Positions 11,135 through 20,238 are shown, counted from the stretch's first letter. The stretch is 64,000 bases of DNA from an uncultured Candidatus Actinomarina sp. (GCA_902580215.1 CACHJT010000001.1:156306-220305), one strand, 5' to 3'. The notes: generated from the sequence alone by a model not told the origin. Numbers and translations: made by a program.

Positions 11135-11715
11135 CTCTCTACTTCCTCTAATATCTGTCTTAATTTTTGATGAGCTCTATGCAATCTAACTTTTGCAGCT
11201 GTAACACTTATTCCAAGAAACTCAGCAATCTCTTTGTGTGATCTACCTTCAATGTTTTTCAACTCAACAATTATTCTCTGATCCATTGGAATCTTATCTA
11301 AAGCACTTACTAAGACAGAAGATAGGTCTGAATTAATGGCAACTAGCTCTGGATCTTTTTTTTCGTCAATAACAATTGGCTCATAAGTTTCCTCAATATT
11401 AAGAGTATTATGCTTCTTTGCTTTTTTTCTGAGAGTCCATGCTGTGTTAACGGTAATTCTATAAATCCAGGTACTGAATGTAGAATCTCCGCGAAACTTT
11501 TCAATTGCTTTCCATGCTCTAATAAATGACTCTTGTGCTACATCATTTGCCATTTCTCTGTTGCCGGTTAATTTGTAAGCTAATGAAAAGACTAAATCCT
11601 GATGCCTAACAACTAATTGCTCAAACGCAGATTTATCACCAAACTGTGATTTTTTGACTAACTCTGCATTAGAGATGTCATCACTGTAGTTTTCTATATT
11701 AGAAACGTTTTTCAT
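11131..11715 (-). CDS. ECF-type RNA polymerase sigma factor
   Basis: Group IV sigma factor, 194 aa. Region 2 is recognisable (about residues 22-95, with DLVFSLAYKLTGNREMANDVAQ, then FIRAWKAIEKF and FSTWIYRITVN), and region 4 (about 130-190) has the helix-turn-helix GRSHKEIAEFLGISVTAAKVRLHRA. It reads like the SigE/SigW-type stress sigmas. It pairs with a downstream putative ZAS anti-sigma factor. Its position between rpmG and tRNA-Trp-secE is unusual, since this block normally contains no stress regulators. The signal sensed is unknown. Confidence 0.93.
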   Translation of the reverse strand: MKNVSNIENYSDDISNAELVKKSQFGDKSAFEQLVVRHQDLVFSLAYKLTGNREMANDVAQESFIRAWKAIEKFRGDSTFSTWIYRITVNTAWTLRKKAKKHNTLNIEETYEPIVIDEKKDPELVAINSDLSSVLVSALDKIPMDQRIIVELKNIEGRSHKEIAEFLGISVTAAKVRLHRAHQKLRQILEEVER

Positions 11716-11752
11716 TACCTAATGTAAGAATAATTATGAAAAAGTGATAAAT

Positions 11753-11914
11753 CTACCTTTTTTCTCTGTGAAGAGTATGCTTTCGCAACCTAGGGCTATA
11801 TTTCATTAGTTCTAGCCTATCTGGTGTGTTTGTTTTATTTTTGGTAGTCACATAATTGTGATCACCAGTTTCTGTACACACCAAAGTAATTGGTGGCCTT
11901 TTGTCAGACGCCAT
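11753..11914 (-). CDS. rpmG: Ribosomal protein bL33
   Basis: Short gene (53 aa) between tRNA-Met and the sigma factor. The product begins [20 protein letters not shown] and continues with [21 protein letters not shown], a clear bL33. Only one Cys (C13) remains of the four zinc ligands of C+ forms, so it is effectively a zinc-free type. An AAAGGA Shine-Dalgarno lies upstream. rpmG beside tRNA-Thr and tRNA-Met, ahead of secE-nusG, is typical of Actinobacteriota. Confidence 0.95.
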   Translation of the reverse strand: MASDKRPPITLVCTETGDHNYVTTKNKTNTPDRLELMKYSPRLRKHTLHREKR

Positions 11915-11935
11915 TTTTTTCCTTTCTTACTTTTG

Positions 11936-12009
11936 TAGCGGCGGGCAGACTTGAACTGCCGACCTCACGATTATGAGTCGTGCGCTCTTACCAACTGAGC
12001 TACGCCGCC
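11936..12009 (-). tRNA. tRNA-Met (CAT anticodon, elongator type)
   Basis: Cloverleaf on the minus strand: acceptor GGCGGCG with CGCCGCT (G1-U72 wobble), D arm AGCTC/GAGC, anticodon stem CACGA/TCGTG around CTCATAA (anticodon CAT), T loop TTCAAGT. Similarity to actinobacterial elongator tRNA-Met and its position next to tRNA-Thr and rpmG favour elongator Met over initiator or Ile2. Confidence 0.93.
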
Positions 12010-12031
12010 TTAAGACTTAGTTTAGCCTCTG

Positions 12032-12104
12032 AGCCCTCTTCCGGGATTGAACCGGAGACCTCTTCCTTACCATGGAAGTGCTCTACCAACTGAGCTAAGA
12101 GGGC
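12032..12104 (-). tRNA. tRNA-Thr (GGT anticodon)
   Basis: Cloverleaf on the minus strand: acceptor GCCCTCT with AGAGGGC, anticodon stem CTTCC/GGAAG around ATGGTAA (anticodon GGT), T arm CCGG with TTCAATC. It is the middle member of the Tyr-Thr-Met tRNA cluster. Confidence 0.96.
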
Positions 12105-12109
12105 TTTAG

Positions 12110-12191
12110 TGCCGAGAGTAGGATTCGAACCTACGAAGGCGTAGCCGGCAGATTTACAGTCTGCTCCCTTTGGCCGCTCGGGCATCTCGGC
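12110..12191 (-). tRNA. tRNA-Tyr (GTA anticodon)
   Basis: Class II tRNA of 82 bases with a long variable arm. Acceptor GCCGAGA with TCTCGGC, anticodon stem CAGA/TCTG around CTGTAAA (anticodon GTA), T loop TTCGAAT. First gene of the minus-strand tRNA-ribosomal block, so the main promoter probably lies in 12192-12270. Confidence 0.96.
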
Positions 12192-12270
12192 ATAACAATA
12201 AAGTCTCTATAAAGTTTAGATTATAAATAAAAATTAGTGAGATGAATTTTTAAATGATTAGGATATTTTT

Positions 12271-13248
12271 ATGGACAAAAAAATCCTCAACTTATTAAAT
12301 AAGTGGAAAGAAAACAATTTAATAACAAGCTCTACCTACCAAGAAATTGTAGAATTCGAGAGCAATTCAAGCCCAACACAAAAATCAAAAGTCGCAAAAG
12401 CAATAACCTTAATTGGAAGTCTTTTTTTACTATCGGGATTACTAGGAACTCTTCCTTTAATTTGGGATAATTTAACATACTGGGCACAACTCCTTCTTCT
12501 AGTCGTAACTACAGTTTTTTTAATATATGCGGCAAATTACAGTGAAAAGTTTGAAGATAAAAATATTTTTATTTTTAAATCATCTGAAAGGGTGTCTTCT
12601 GTACTGTTTTTAATTTCAACAATTTCTTTTGGTTCAGTAATAGTATTTTCTTTAAATATAATCAACAACACCACAGGATTCTCATTGTCAGAAGATATTC
12701 AGATATTAATAGTTTCATTTATGGTGTTAATTTATTCTCTCTATATGTATTCAAGAACTAAACAAATTTTTCAGCATGTAGCGCTGTTTTATTCCTCTAT
12801 CTTTTTTCTTGGATCAGTAGGAAATATTATATTTCCTAATATTGAACCCTGGGCAGGTGGCTTATTCCTCATTGCAACAGGACTGATTTGGGGACTTTAT
12901 ACTTTTAATAAAATTTTAGGCCCTAGTTGGCTTGGCTATTTATTAGCAACTTCTACTATTTCAATTGGTTCGATAATTTTGATCGAAAATTTATTTGGAA
13001 ATAATAATCTACTTAAAATAATTTTATTAATTATTGGTTCAGTAATTTTTGTGTGGGCAAGTATACAACTTTCAGAGCAGGTAATTTTCTACATAGGTGG
13101 CTTGGGATTAGTAATTAATCTACCAAGGTTAATAACAGAATTACTTCCGGATAACATCTGGCCGCCACTTATACTTTTCTTAGTTGGTGGAGTACTTGTA
13201 GCTGTAGGTTTGTATTTAAATTCAATTAGAGAAAATCTAAAAAATTAA
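12271..13248 (+). CDS. DUF2157-type multi-pass membrane protein
   Basis: 325 aa. The N-terminus (about residues 1-40) has the pattern of DUF2157 proteins, a Leu/Trp-rich soluble helix pair (LLNKWKENNLITSSTYQEIVEFE), followed by about ten hydrophobic segments. Function of the family is unknown. AGGAT lies in a suitable place before the ATG. It is the first gene of a two-gene plus-strand operon: its TAA overlaps the next ATG (TAATG). It diverges from the tRNA-ribosomal block, so a divergent promoter is expected in the 79-base gap. Confidence 0.75.
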   Translation: MDKKILNLLNKWKENNLITSSTYQEIVEFESNSSPTQKSKVAKAITLIGSLFLLSGLLGTLPLIWDNLTYWAQLLLLVVTTVFLIYAANYSEKFEDKNIFIFKSSERVSSVLFLISTISFGSVIVFSLNIINNTTGFSLSEDIQILIVSFMVLIYSLYMYSRTKQIFQHVALFYSSIFFLGSVGNIIFPNIEPWAGGLFLIATGLIWGLYTFNKILGPSWLGYLLATSTISIGSIILIENLFGNNNLLKIILLIIGSVIFVWASIQLSEQVIFYIGGLGLVINLPRLITELLPDNIWPPLILFLVGGVLVAVGLYLNSIRENLKN

Positions 13249-14003
13249 TGACAAGTAGGTTATTGTTACTCGTTTCAATTTCAATACTTTTAGTTACTAC
13301 TGTTGTTGTAGCTTTATTTGGAATTGTCCCATTACCTGAATATGAAACCTTTCCATCAGGTAAAGGTTTTAATGGAAAGTTAATTTATCATGTTGAGTTT
13401 CAATCGGAAAATATAATTCCTCCAGCACCTGACATCATGGATTCTTGTATTTTTTTTATAGATTTATCTGAAAGCCCAGCACAAGAGAAAGAAGTAGTTT
13501 GCAATAGTGATCTTTACAACATCTCTTATGATATAAGTTTTTATGATGCACAAATACATAATGATGACCAGATTCTGCTTTCATACTGGGACTATCAAGA
13601 AAGTAATGATCGTAAGGTTTTAATTGTTGATATCGAGTCAGGAATAATATCTGAAAGTAAGGATGTTGCTTCCTTAAGCGAAAATAACAGAATGAATGTA
13701 TACGGTGAGAAATTGATTGAGCCTTGGGAAACCACTGATTACAACTCTCGGCTTATTGGTGTATATTATGTAAACAGAATTGACACTATTGAAGTCTACA
13801 ATTCTAGAGCACCATCAAATTACTACTTTGAATCTCTGCACTGGTCTCCTGATGGGGACAATATTGTTGCAGGAGACTCTGAAAATAATTTGATTATATT
13901 TTCTAAGAAAAAACTATTTACTCCAGTAAAAATACCTTTGAGTTATGAAAAAGTTAATGACGAGAGGGTTGAATTAATAAATGTATTAGGTTGGACTAAT
14001 TAG
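13248..14003 (+). CDS. Membrane-anchored protein of unknown function
   Basis: 251 aa, not recognised as a named family. One hydrophobic N-terminal helix (about residues 4-26) is followed by an extracytoplasmic domain rich in beta-forming residues. The C-terminal part contains a WSPDG turn (YFESLHWSPDGDNIVAGDSE) like that of WD40/TolB-type beta-propeller repeats, but only one such repeat is clear. Translation is coupled to the upstream DUF2157 gene by a one-base overlap. Its end overlaps the convergent kinase gene by 4 bases. Confidence 0.6.
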   Translation: MTSRLLLLVSISILLVTTVVVALFGIVPLPEYETFPSGKGFNGKLIYHVEFQSENIIPPAPDIMDSCIFFIDLSESPAQEKEVVCNSDLYNISYDISFYDAQIHNDDQILLSYWDYQESNDRKVLIVDIESGIISESKDVASLSENNRMNVYGEKLIEPWETTDYNSRLIGVYYVNRIDTIEVYNSRAPSNYYFESLHWSPDGDNIVAGDSENNLIIFSKKKLFTPVKIPLSYEKVNDERVELINVLGWTN

Positions 14004-14956
14004 CTAAAATCATTCTTGGGCCTGACCCCAATTTCACTAATTACATGAGCTGCACTTCTATTAGCAATTTCAGCTGAATCTACTAAAGATAGATTTTTTT
14101 GGAGTCCATACAAATAGCCACCAGCAAAGAAATCACCCGCACCAGTTTTATCTACTACATTAGCTTCCGTTGCATCAAAATGATAAGATCGTCCTTTTTC
14201 AATGATCATTACACCACTAGAACCAAGTGTGCAAATTAGTTGTTTGACATTAGGAAATAAATTCAAAAAATTTTCAATGGATTCATCAATATTGTTAAGC
14301 TCAAAAAGAGAATTTAATTCATCTTCATTACAAAATACATAATCAATATCACTCTTGATGAAATCTTTAAAACTTTCCCTGTGCATATCTACACAAAACA
14401 CATCGGATAAGCTTATTGCATTCATTCCACCCGTTTCTTTGTTAAGTTTTGCAGCATAAAGAAACGCTTCCTTACTTGAAGGCTTGTCCCATAGGTATCC
14501 TTCCATATATAATATGTTTGCATCTTTTATTGAATCTACGTTTAAATCATTTACTGAGAGGTATTCACCAGCCCCAAGATAGGTATTCATAGTTCTTTCA
14601 CCATCGGGAGTAATGAAAATAGCACATAACCCAGTCTGGTTGTCCTCTTCTTCAAAAACTGTAAAATCTTTTAATCCTGATTCTTTTAAACTCGATTGGA
14701 ATTGATTACCTAACTTATCATTTGAAATCTTTCCAATAAAACCAACTTCTCCACCTAGTTGAGATATCCAATAGGCAGTATTTGCTGCTGAGCCACCAGC
14801 TTCATAAATTGGGTTCTCCATATTTTGAAGAAGAAAGTTGGAACGTTCCTTATCAACTAAAGTCATTCTTGCTTTGTTTAGACTTAGCTCATTGATCTTA
14901 GATTCTTCTATTTGAGTTAATGAATCTACTAGTGCGTTCCCGATACAAATTATCAC
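14000..14956 (-). CDS. PfkB-family carbohydrate/nucleoside kinase
   Basis: Ribokinase/adenosine kinase fold protein of 318 aa that should phosphorylate a sugar or nucleoside with ATP. The N-terminal signature GGSAANTAYWISQLGG and the C-terminal ATP-binding/catalytic signature DKTGAGDFFAGG (about residues 266-277, Asp of GAGD as base) are both intact. The opening MIICIGNALVDS and overall pattern resemble the adenosine-kinase-like subgroup. The substrate cannot be settled from sequence. It is followed by no minus-strand gene; the rhodanese gene is just upstream. Confidence 0.85.
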   Translation of the reverse strand: MIICIGNALVDSLTQIEESKINELSLNKARMTLVDKERSNFLLQNMENPIYEAGGSAANTAYWISQLGGEVGFIGKISNDKLGNQFQSSLKESGLKDFTVFEEEDNQTGLCAIFITPDGERTMNTYLGAGEYLSVNDLNVDSIKDANILYMEGYLWDKPSSKEAFLYAAKLNKETGGMNAISLSDVFCVDMHRESFKDFIKSDIDYVFCNEDELNSLFELNNIDESIENFLNLFPNVKQLICTLGSSGVMIIEKGRSYHFDATEANVVDKTGAGDFFAGGYLYGLQKNLSLVDSAEIANRSAAHVISEIGVRPKNDFS

Positions 14957-14965
14957 AAAATGATT

Positions 14966-15316
14966 TTAAATGATTTGTCCAGGATTGCCTTCCAAATCAA
15001 CTATTTCTTTTGTAAAATTTTGAAGCTCTTTCATGCCTCCTGAAAGGTTGTAGGATTCAATATCTACAGAATTAACATAGTTTGTCACTCGACCTGACCT
15101 TGCTCCAGACCTACAAACAAAAATATATTTTTTATCAACCATTAACTTGTCAATACTTTCAACAATACTTCCCATAGGAATATGCGTGGCATTTTTGTAA
15201 TGGCCTGCATCCCATTCATCATTTTCTCTTACATCAATGAGTTGATATCCTTGTTGAATTAAATTTTCAAGATCTTCTGGCATTACAGAAGGAATGTTGT
15301 TAATACCTAATACCAC
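14966..15316 (-). CDS. Single-domain rhodanese
   Basis: 116 aa, one rhodanese domain of the GlpE/PspE size. Active-site loop CRSGARS starts at C68; the DVRENDEWDAGHYKNATHIP segment is the usual CH2-like motif. Such proteins move sulfane sulfur from thiosulfate or persulfides. The likely start is GTG inside the end of htpX, giving a 17-base overlap; a start at the later ATG (M12) is also possible. Physiological partner unknown. Confidence 0.88.
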   Translation of the reverse strand: MVLGINNIPSVMPEDLENLIQQGYQLIDVRENDEWDAGHYKNATHIPMGSIVESIDKLMVDKKYIFVCRSGARSGRVTNYVNSVDIESYNLSGGMKELQNFTKEIVDLEGNPGQII

Positions 15317-16136
15317 TCTGACGCTGCCTTAATCTTCTGACTCTTTCAACTGTAGGTGGATGTGTTGAGAATAGTTTGCTCAAACTATTTCCAGAAAATG
15401 CTTTGAGTGGGTCAGAAATAAATAGCTGACTTACAGCTGGGTTGACATCCATTGGAACTTTTGCATACCTTTCAATTTTTTCTAAAGCAGATGCTAAAGC
15501 TAAAGGATTGCCAGAAATCTCTGCACCAGTTTTGTCCGCACCAAATTCCCTTGTTCTAGAAATTGCCATCCTGATAATTAATGAAGCTATTGGTGCCGCA
15601 ATCATTGCGATAACAATTACTGCTGGATGAGTGTTTCTGTTTCTGTTACCACCACCCCAAAATACCATTCTGGACATAAAAGAAATAGCAGCAGCCAACA
15701 TTGCTGCAATACTTGAAACTAAAATGTCTCTATTTTTAATATGTGATAGTTCATGTGCAAGGACTCCTTCTAATTCATCTCTATTCAAAAGTTTTAAGAT
15801 ACCAGTTGTTACTGCTACTTTTGCATTTTTTGGATTTCTGCCAGTTGCAAAAGCATTTGGTTGATCACTATTAATTACATATAACTCAGGCATTGGCATT
15901 TTTTCTTTCTGTATAAGATGGGATATTATTTGGGTTACTTCTTCGTATTCTCCATCTTTTATTGGTTGAGCTCTTGTTGATTTAATAGCTAAATTACCAG
16001 AAAAAAAGTATATAAAAAAATTAAAAATTACAGCAAAAAAGAGTGCAGAGATTACATCAAAACCTAAAGCAGTTGCTGAAAATAAGACAACCAAAGTCAT
16101 TAACGTTAGTAGTGCTGTAGTTTTTACAAAATTCAT
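15300..16136 (-). CDS. htpX: Membrane zinc metalloprotease HtpX
   Basis: Membrane protease of the M48B family that degrades misfolded membrane proteins. 278 aa, normal length. Two N-terminal hydrophobic helices (about 5-26 and 29-46), then the zinc motif HELSH (H128, E129, H132) and the third-ligand motif REFGAD (E197), with two further hydrophobic segments between. It overlaps the downstream rhodanese gene by 17 bases. Confidence 0.95.
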   Translation of the reverse strand: MNFVKTTALLTLMTLVVLFSATALGFDVISALFFAVIFNFFIYFFSGNLAIKSTRAQPIKDGEYEEVTQIISHLIQKEKMPMPELYVINSDQPNAFATGRNPKNAKVAVTTGILKLLNRDELEGVLAHELSHIKNRDILVSSIAAMLAAAISFMSRMVFWGGGNRNRNTHPAVIVIAMIAAPIASLIIRMAISRTREFGADKTGAEISGNPLALASALEKIERYAKVPMDVNPAVSQLFISDPLKAFSGNSLSKLFSTHPPTVERVRRLRQRQSGIRY

Positions 16137-16160
16137 GATTTAATTATAAAATTGTCACAA

Positions 16161-17177
16161 TTATATTTTTTTTGCTTCCAAACAATAAAAGCCGCCAAGT
16201 CCATTTGAGTCAATAAGGGCCTTAAGCCCGGACAGTTGACTATTAATTTTTAAATTTTCCATACCTTCAGATAGTAAAAGTTTTTTTTGCAAATTATCAA
16301 AATACTCATCAAAACCATTAGAAATTAAAAAATCTCTCTGTAGTGACAATTTTGATTCATAGCCAAGGGTTTTTAGTTTTTTTATCACAGCAGAAAAATT
16401 AATATCATAAGTAATATCTACATTTCCAGGTTCTAATATTGGATCCACAGAAAGGTGGTGGTCTTTATAAGTCCTAAGTAATGACCTATACTTTCTTTTA
16501 CTTCTATCCGTTTGTTCGTAGCCATAATCAAAAAAAAGAATATTTTTTGGACTTAATTTACTGATAATTTTTTCTAAAAATATATCAATATTTGTTTGAA
16601 TTTCCACGTCTATATTTTCATCAGCCTTTATACGGTTCCATTCAATCCACTCAACAGTCTTTGTTCTTGCCTCAACAAAATCATATGAAAAGATTCCATC
16701 ATTAAAACAAACTATTTTTTCCTGCCATTTTCCATCTTTATATACTGCAATAGAACAAGGAATGTTGTCTAAAACTTCATTTCCAAAAACCAAATCACTA
16801 TTTTTAAAAGTAAGTTCTTCAAGGTTTGAGGCATTTTGGATATTTTTTTGACTCAACTCAGTTCTAGCTGTTGAAGATTTTTCAACAGCAAATTTATTTT
16901 TAATTTTAATTTGTTCAATAAGTGACCCCGTTCCAGAACCAAATTCAGTAATATTTAAATCTAAATTGCTTTTTTGAATCCATTTATTAATAATTTTTCC
17001 AAAATACTCAGAAACTTCTGGAGAAGTAAGAAAATCTCCACTTTTCTTTGATCTAACTTTTTCATTAGTAAAAAACCCATATTTTGAATAAAGAGCTTCC
17101 TCCATATATTCATCAAAAAATATTTTGTTGGTTTTATATTTTTTTAGAAGATAGTTATTAAATTCTTTGAATTCCAA
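16161..17177 (-). CDS. MidA/NDUFAF7-family SAM-dependent methyltransferase
   Basis: 338 aa protein of the DUF185/MidA family. Diagnostic segments: GDFLTSPEVSEYFG (about 47-60), the SAM-binding ITEFGSGTGSLIEQI, and NEVLDNIPC. In mitochondria the orthologue NDUFAF7 methylates an Arg of the complex I subunit NDUFS2 (NuoD) and is needed for assembly. Here it starts (TTG) only 3 bases after the stop of nuoN and is evidently the last gene of the 11-subunit complex I operon. NuoD of that operon keeps the target Arg (R65). Family assignment is strong; the role in modifying this NuoD is inferred. Confidence 0.88.
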   Translation of the reverse strand: MEFKEFNNYLLKKYKTNKIFFDEYMEEALYSKYGFFTNEKVRSKKSGDFLTSPEVSEYFGKIINKWIQKSNLDLNITEFGSGTGSLIEQIKIKNKFAVEKSSTARTELSQKNIQNASNLEELTFKNSDLVFGNEVLDNIPCSIAVYKDGKWQEKIVCFNDGIFSYDFVEARTKTVEWIEWNRIKADENIDVEIQTNIDIFLEKIISKLSPKNILFFDYGYEQTDRSKRKYRSLLRTYKDHHLSVDPILEPGNVDITYDINFSAVIKKLKTLGYESKLSLQRDFLISNGFDEYFDNLQKKLLLSEGMENLKINSQLSGLKALIDSNGLGGFYCLEAKKI

Positions 17178-17180
17178 GTT

Positions 17181-18659
17181 TTAATTACCAAAAAAAATCG
17201 AAGAGGCTTCGCCAAGGTAACTGAATATCCCAGGAAAAATACCTGCAAAAAAAGTTATAAGAACTGTAAGGGCTCCTACAACTTTAAGAGGACTTTGAAA
17301 TTCAAATGATTTTTCTTCTTCAGGATTTTTTAGTTCATCCATCCATATAACTTTTGAAATTCTTGCATAGTAAACAAGTGCAATAACCGCATTTATCGCA
17401 CCTACTATAGCTAAGGAAACACCAATTATTTCCCCAGTGCTTAAAAGACTTCTAAAGACCACAAACTTAGCAAACCAACCTCCAAGCGGAGGTATACCTG
17501 CCAAAGAGAAAAAGAAAACAGTTGTTAGAACTCCAGTAAGAGGTGAGTGTTTCGCAATGCCTCCCCATTCATAAAAATTATCTGATTTCGTAAAGTTCGT
17601 TAAAAGATGTACTGATAAAAAGGCTCCTATATTCATAAATGCATAAATAATTAAATAAGTGACGCTTGCAAAAATACCATCTTGATAATTTCCAGTTATT
17701 CCAGATACAGCGAGTGGAGCGATAATAAATCCCGCCTGAGATATTGAGGAATACGCAAGCAACCTAACTGGGTTTGTTTGCTGTAGTGCTACTAAATTTC
17801 CTAGTGTCATTGTGGCACCTGCAACAATTGCTAAAATCACGCCCCAACTTTGGCCAGAACTTTCAAACACCTTCGTCAAAAGTATAATCAGTGCAACAAA
17901 GCCTGTGGCTTTGGAGCTAACTGAAAGATAAGCAGTTATTGGCAGAGGTGCGCCTTCATAAGTGTCTGGAGCCCATGAGTGAAATGGAACAACAGATATT
18001 TTAAATCCAATTCCTGAAATAACTAAAATAGCACTCAATAAAAGTACTGGTGAAGAGCCTAATGAGTTTGCAAGTAAATAGGCAGATATGTCTGCGAGAA
18101 CTAATTGACCAGTTAATCCATAAATTAGTGAGAATCCATACAATATTAGAGAAGCCGAGAGAACGCCTAGTAAGAAGAATTTAATTGCACCTTCATTAGA
18201 TTTTCTGTCTCCCTTTTTCCAACCAGATAATAAAAACATAGGCGTTGATGCTAACTCAATTCCAATAAATATTGTTAGTAGGTCCCTAGACGAACTTACT
18301 ACTAAAGCGCCAAGTAGAGAGCTGAGGAGAAGGTAATAATACTCTCCTTGATAAAACTTATCACTTTCTATGAAGTTTATTGAAAGTAAAAATGTCAAAT
18401 AAGTGATAAGTATAAACAGGCCTTTAAGAATGATTGAAAATTTATCTACTACAAAGCTATTGCCAAAAGTATAAATTGGATCTGAGTAAGTAGCCCACTG
18501 AATTACTAGGGGTGCTAAAGAAGCTAATGTCCCAAAAAGAGCAAAAGCTGCAACATAATATTTTGATTTTCTTGGAAGAATTAAATCTAATATTAAAGTT
18601 CCAACAATAGTGAATATAACTATTAACTCAGTTGAAATTGCAAAGTAGTTTATAGTAAT
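17181..18659 (-). CDS. nuoN: Complex I subunit NuoN (11-subunit enzyme), ATT start
   Basis: Proton-pumping antiporter-like subunit of complex I, with the typical central segments (KFFLLGVLSASLILYGFSL, VPFHSWAPDTYEGAP). The first ATG/GTG/TTG in frame is the TTG at 18398, which would give 405 aa and cut off the first helices. The frame stays open upstream and encodes recognisable NuoN N-terminal sequence (TELIVIFTIVGTLILDLILP, later VVDKFSIILKGLF). A GGAGG Shine-Dalgarno at 18666-18670 sits 6 bases before an ATT codon at 18659, giving 492 aa, the usual length, 2 bases after nuoM. ATT is therefore the likely start, unless the base is an error for ATG. Confidence 0.88.
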   Translation of the reverse strand: MTINYFAISTELIVIFTIVGTLILDLILPRKSKYYVAAFALFGTLASLAPLVIQWATYSDPIYTFGNSFVVDKFSIILKGLFILITYLTFLLSINFIESDKFYQGEYYYLLLSSLLGALVVSSSRDLLTIFIGIELASTPMFLLSGWKKGDRKSNEGAIKFFLLGVLSASLILYGFSLIYGLTGQLVLADISAYLLANSLGSSPVLLLSAILVISGIGFKISVVPFHSWAPDTYEGAPLPITAYLSVSSKATGFVALIILLTKVFESSGQSWGVILAIVAGATMTLGNLVALQQTNPVRLLAYSSISQAGFIIAPLAVSGITGNYQDGIFASVTYLIIYAFMNIGAFLSVHLLTNFTKSDNFYEWGGIAKHSPLTGVLTTVFFFSLAGIPPLGGWFAKFVVFRSLLSTGEIIGVSLAIVGAINAVIALVYYARISKVIWMDELKNPEEEKSFEFQSPLKVVGALTVLITFFAGIFPGIFSYLGEASSIFFGN

Positions 18660-18661
18660 TT

Positions 18662-20230
18662 TTATCCTCCAAATGCTTTAGAAAGAAGGCTAACAACAGC
18701 ATCATTAGTTGCTCCAAATATTAGCTTTGGAAATACACCGATAAGAATTGTTAGAATTACCAATGGAATCCATGCAGCTAATTCATAGCCGTCTGCATCA
18801 TGAAGCTCCATTTCATTCCATTCATCAGATGGTTCACCAAGATTAACTCTTTGTAACATCCACAACAAATATCCTGCGGTTAATACTGTTCCAATAGCTC
18901 CAGCGACCATTGATCCTCGAAAAACTGTAACATTTAAACCATCAAGTGGATTAAATGCTCCAAGTAATGCCATAAACTCTCCCCAAAATCCAGCAAGTCC
19001 TGGCAGGCCTAAAGAAGCCATTGCAGTAAACCCTAACAGTGCTCCAGTCTTTGGAAGTAGTTTCATATTTCCACCTAACCTTCCCATATCCCGAGTGTGA
19101 TATGTGTGAGCCATGGATCCTGAAAGGAAAAATAATAAGCCAGTGATCACTCCGTGTGCGACCATACCAATCATTGCAGCATTTATACCAATTGGTGTTA
19201 ATGAAGCTATACCCAACATTACAAAACCCATATGACCAACGGAAGAAAATGCTATTAATCTCTTTAGATCAGTTTGAGCTAAACATGCAAGTGATCCATA
19301 TATAATCCCTATTGCAGACAGAATTGCAATCGCAGGTGCCCAGGCTTTTGCTTGCTCTGGAAGTATTGGTATTGCGATTCTAACAAAACCATAAGATCCT
19401 AATTTCAAGAGTATTGCTGCTAACAATACTGAACCAACTGTAGGAGCTGCCGTGTGTGCATCCGGAAGCCAGGTATGCAAAGGCCACATTGGTACTTTAA
19501 CCGCAAAGCCAAGAAACAAAACTGCAAAAACTAGCATCGCAAATGTTCCTGTAAATGCACCATTAGTTCCAAGCTCAATTAACTCAGGGATGCTAAAAGT
19601 TCTGTTTCCTCTGTAATACAAGCCTAAAAAGCCAAGCAACATAAATGCGGAACCAAATAGAGTAAAAACAAAAAACTTAATACTTGCATATAGTCTTGTT
19701 TCAATTTGATTTTTAAATCCTGCCACAGTTCTTACAGTTTTATCTCCCCAAATTCCAATCATGAAATACATTGGCAGAAGAACTATTTCAAAAAATACGA
19801 AAAACAATATTAAATCAAGTGCAACAAATGTGCCATTCATGCCAGTCTCTAAAACTAGAATTAATGCAAGAAATCCCTTAGGACTTTTTGGTTCTGGTAG
19901 ATGTTCAATTGAGTAAATAATTGCTAAAACTGTAATAAATGTGGACAAAATTAATAAAGGAAGAGATATTCCATCTATCCCAATTTCATAATTTGCGTTG
20001 ATGCTTTTTATCCATGAAATTTTATTACCTAGTTGTAATTTGTCTGCATTAGAAAAATCAAACTGAGGCAGGAGTAAGGCACTTAAAATAAAGGTGACTA
20101 TTGACGATACTAATGCGAAGCCTTTGATTAAAAGCTCTTGGCTTTTTGGTATTGCGGTCAAAATTAATGCACTAATTAAAGGCAGAAAAACTACTGCCGT
20201 CAATCCTGTACCGTTTGTTAATAATTCCAC
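18662..20230 (-). CDS. nuoM: Complex I subunit NuoM (11-subunit enzyme)
   Basis: Antiporter-like membrane subunit, 522 aa, about 14 helices. The conserved Glu of helix 5 is in FFVFFEIVLLPMYFMIGIWG and the broken-helix motifs with Lys/His residues (KVPMWPLHTWLPDAHTAAPT, later LKRLIAFSSVGHMGFV) are intact. Third of the three antiporter-like genes in the operon; follows nuoL after 8 bases and is followed by nuoN after 2. Its last codons carry the Shine-Dalgarno for nuoN. Confidence 0.97.
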   Translation of the reverse strand: MELLTNGTGLTAVVFLPLISALILTAIPKSQELLIKGFALVSSIVTFILSALLLPQFDFSNADKLQLGNKISWIKSINANYEIGIDGISLPLLILSTFITVLAIIYSIEHLPEPKSPKGFLALILVLETGMNGTFVALDLILFFVFFEIVLLPMYFMIGIWGDKTVRTVAGFKNQIETRLYASIKFFVFTLFGSAFMLLGFLGLYYRGNRTFSIPELIELGTNGAFTGTFAMLVFAVLFLGFAVKVPMWPLHTWLPDAHTAAPTVGSVLLAAILLKLGSYGFVRIAIPILPEQAKAWAPAIAILSAIGIIYGSLACLAQTDLKRLIAFSSVGHMGFVMLGIASLTPIGINAAMIGMVAHGVITGLLFFLSGSMAHTYHTRDMGRLGGNMKLLPKTGALLGFTAMASLGLPGLAGFWGEFMALLGAFNPLDGLNVTVFRGSMVAGAIGTVLTAGYLLWMLQRVNLGEPSDEWNEMELHDADGYELAAWIPLVILTILIGVFPKLIFGATNDAVVSLLSKAFGG

Positions 20231-20238
20231 TTTTCCTC

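Noticed and set aside
12000-12185. Minus-strand open frame across the tRNA cluster
   Set aside because: Reads through the tRNA-Thr and tRNA-Tyr genes; an artefact of structured RNA genes.
16150-16162. AATTGTCACAATT palindrome between midA and htpX
   Set aside because: Centre too small to form an RNA hairpin and location is intercistronic; no regulator is implied.
18399-18661. Frameshift or truncation in nuoN
   Set aside because: The frame is open without stop up to a GGAGG-preceded ATT codon, so a non-standard start explains it better.
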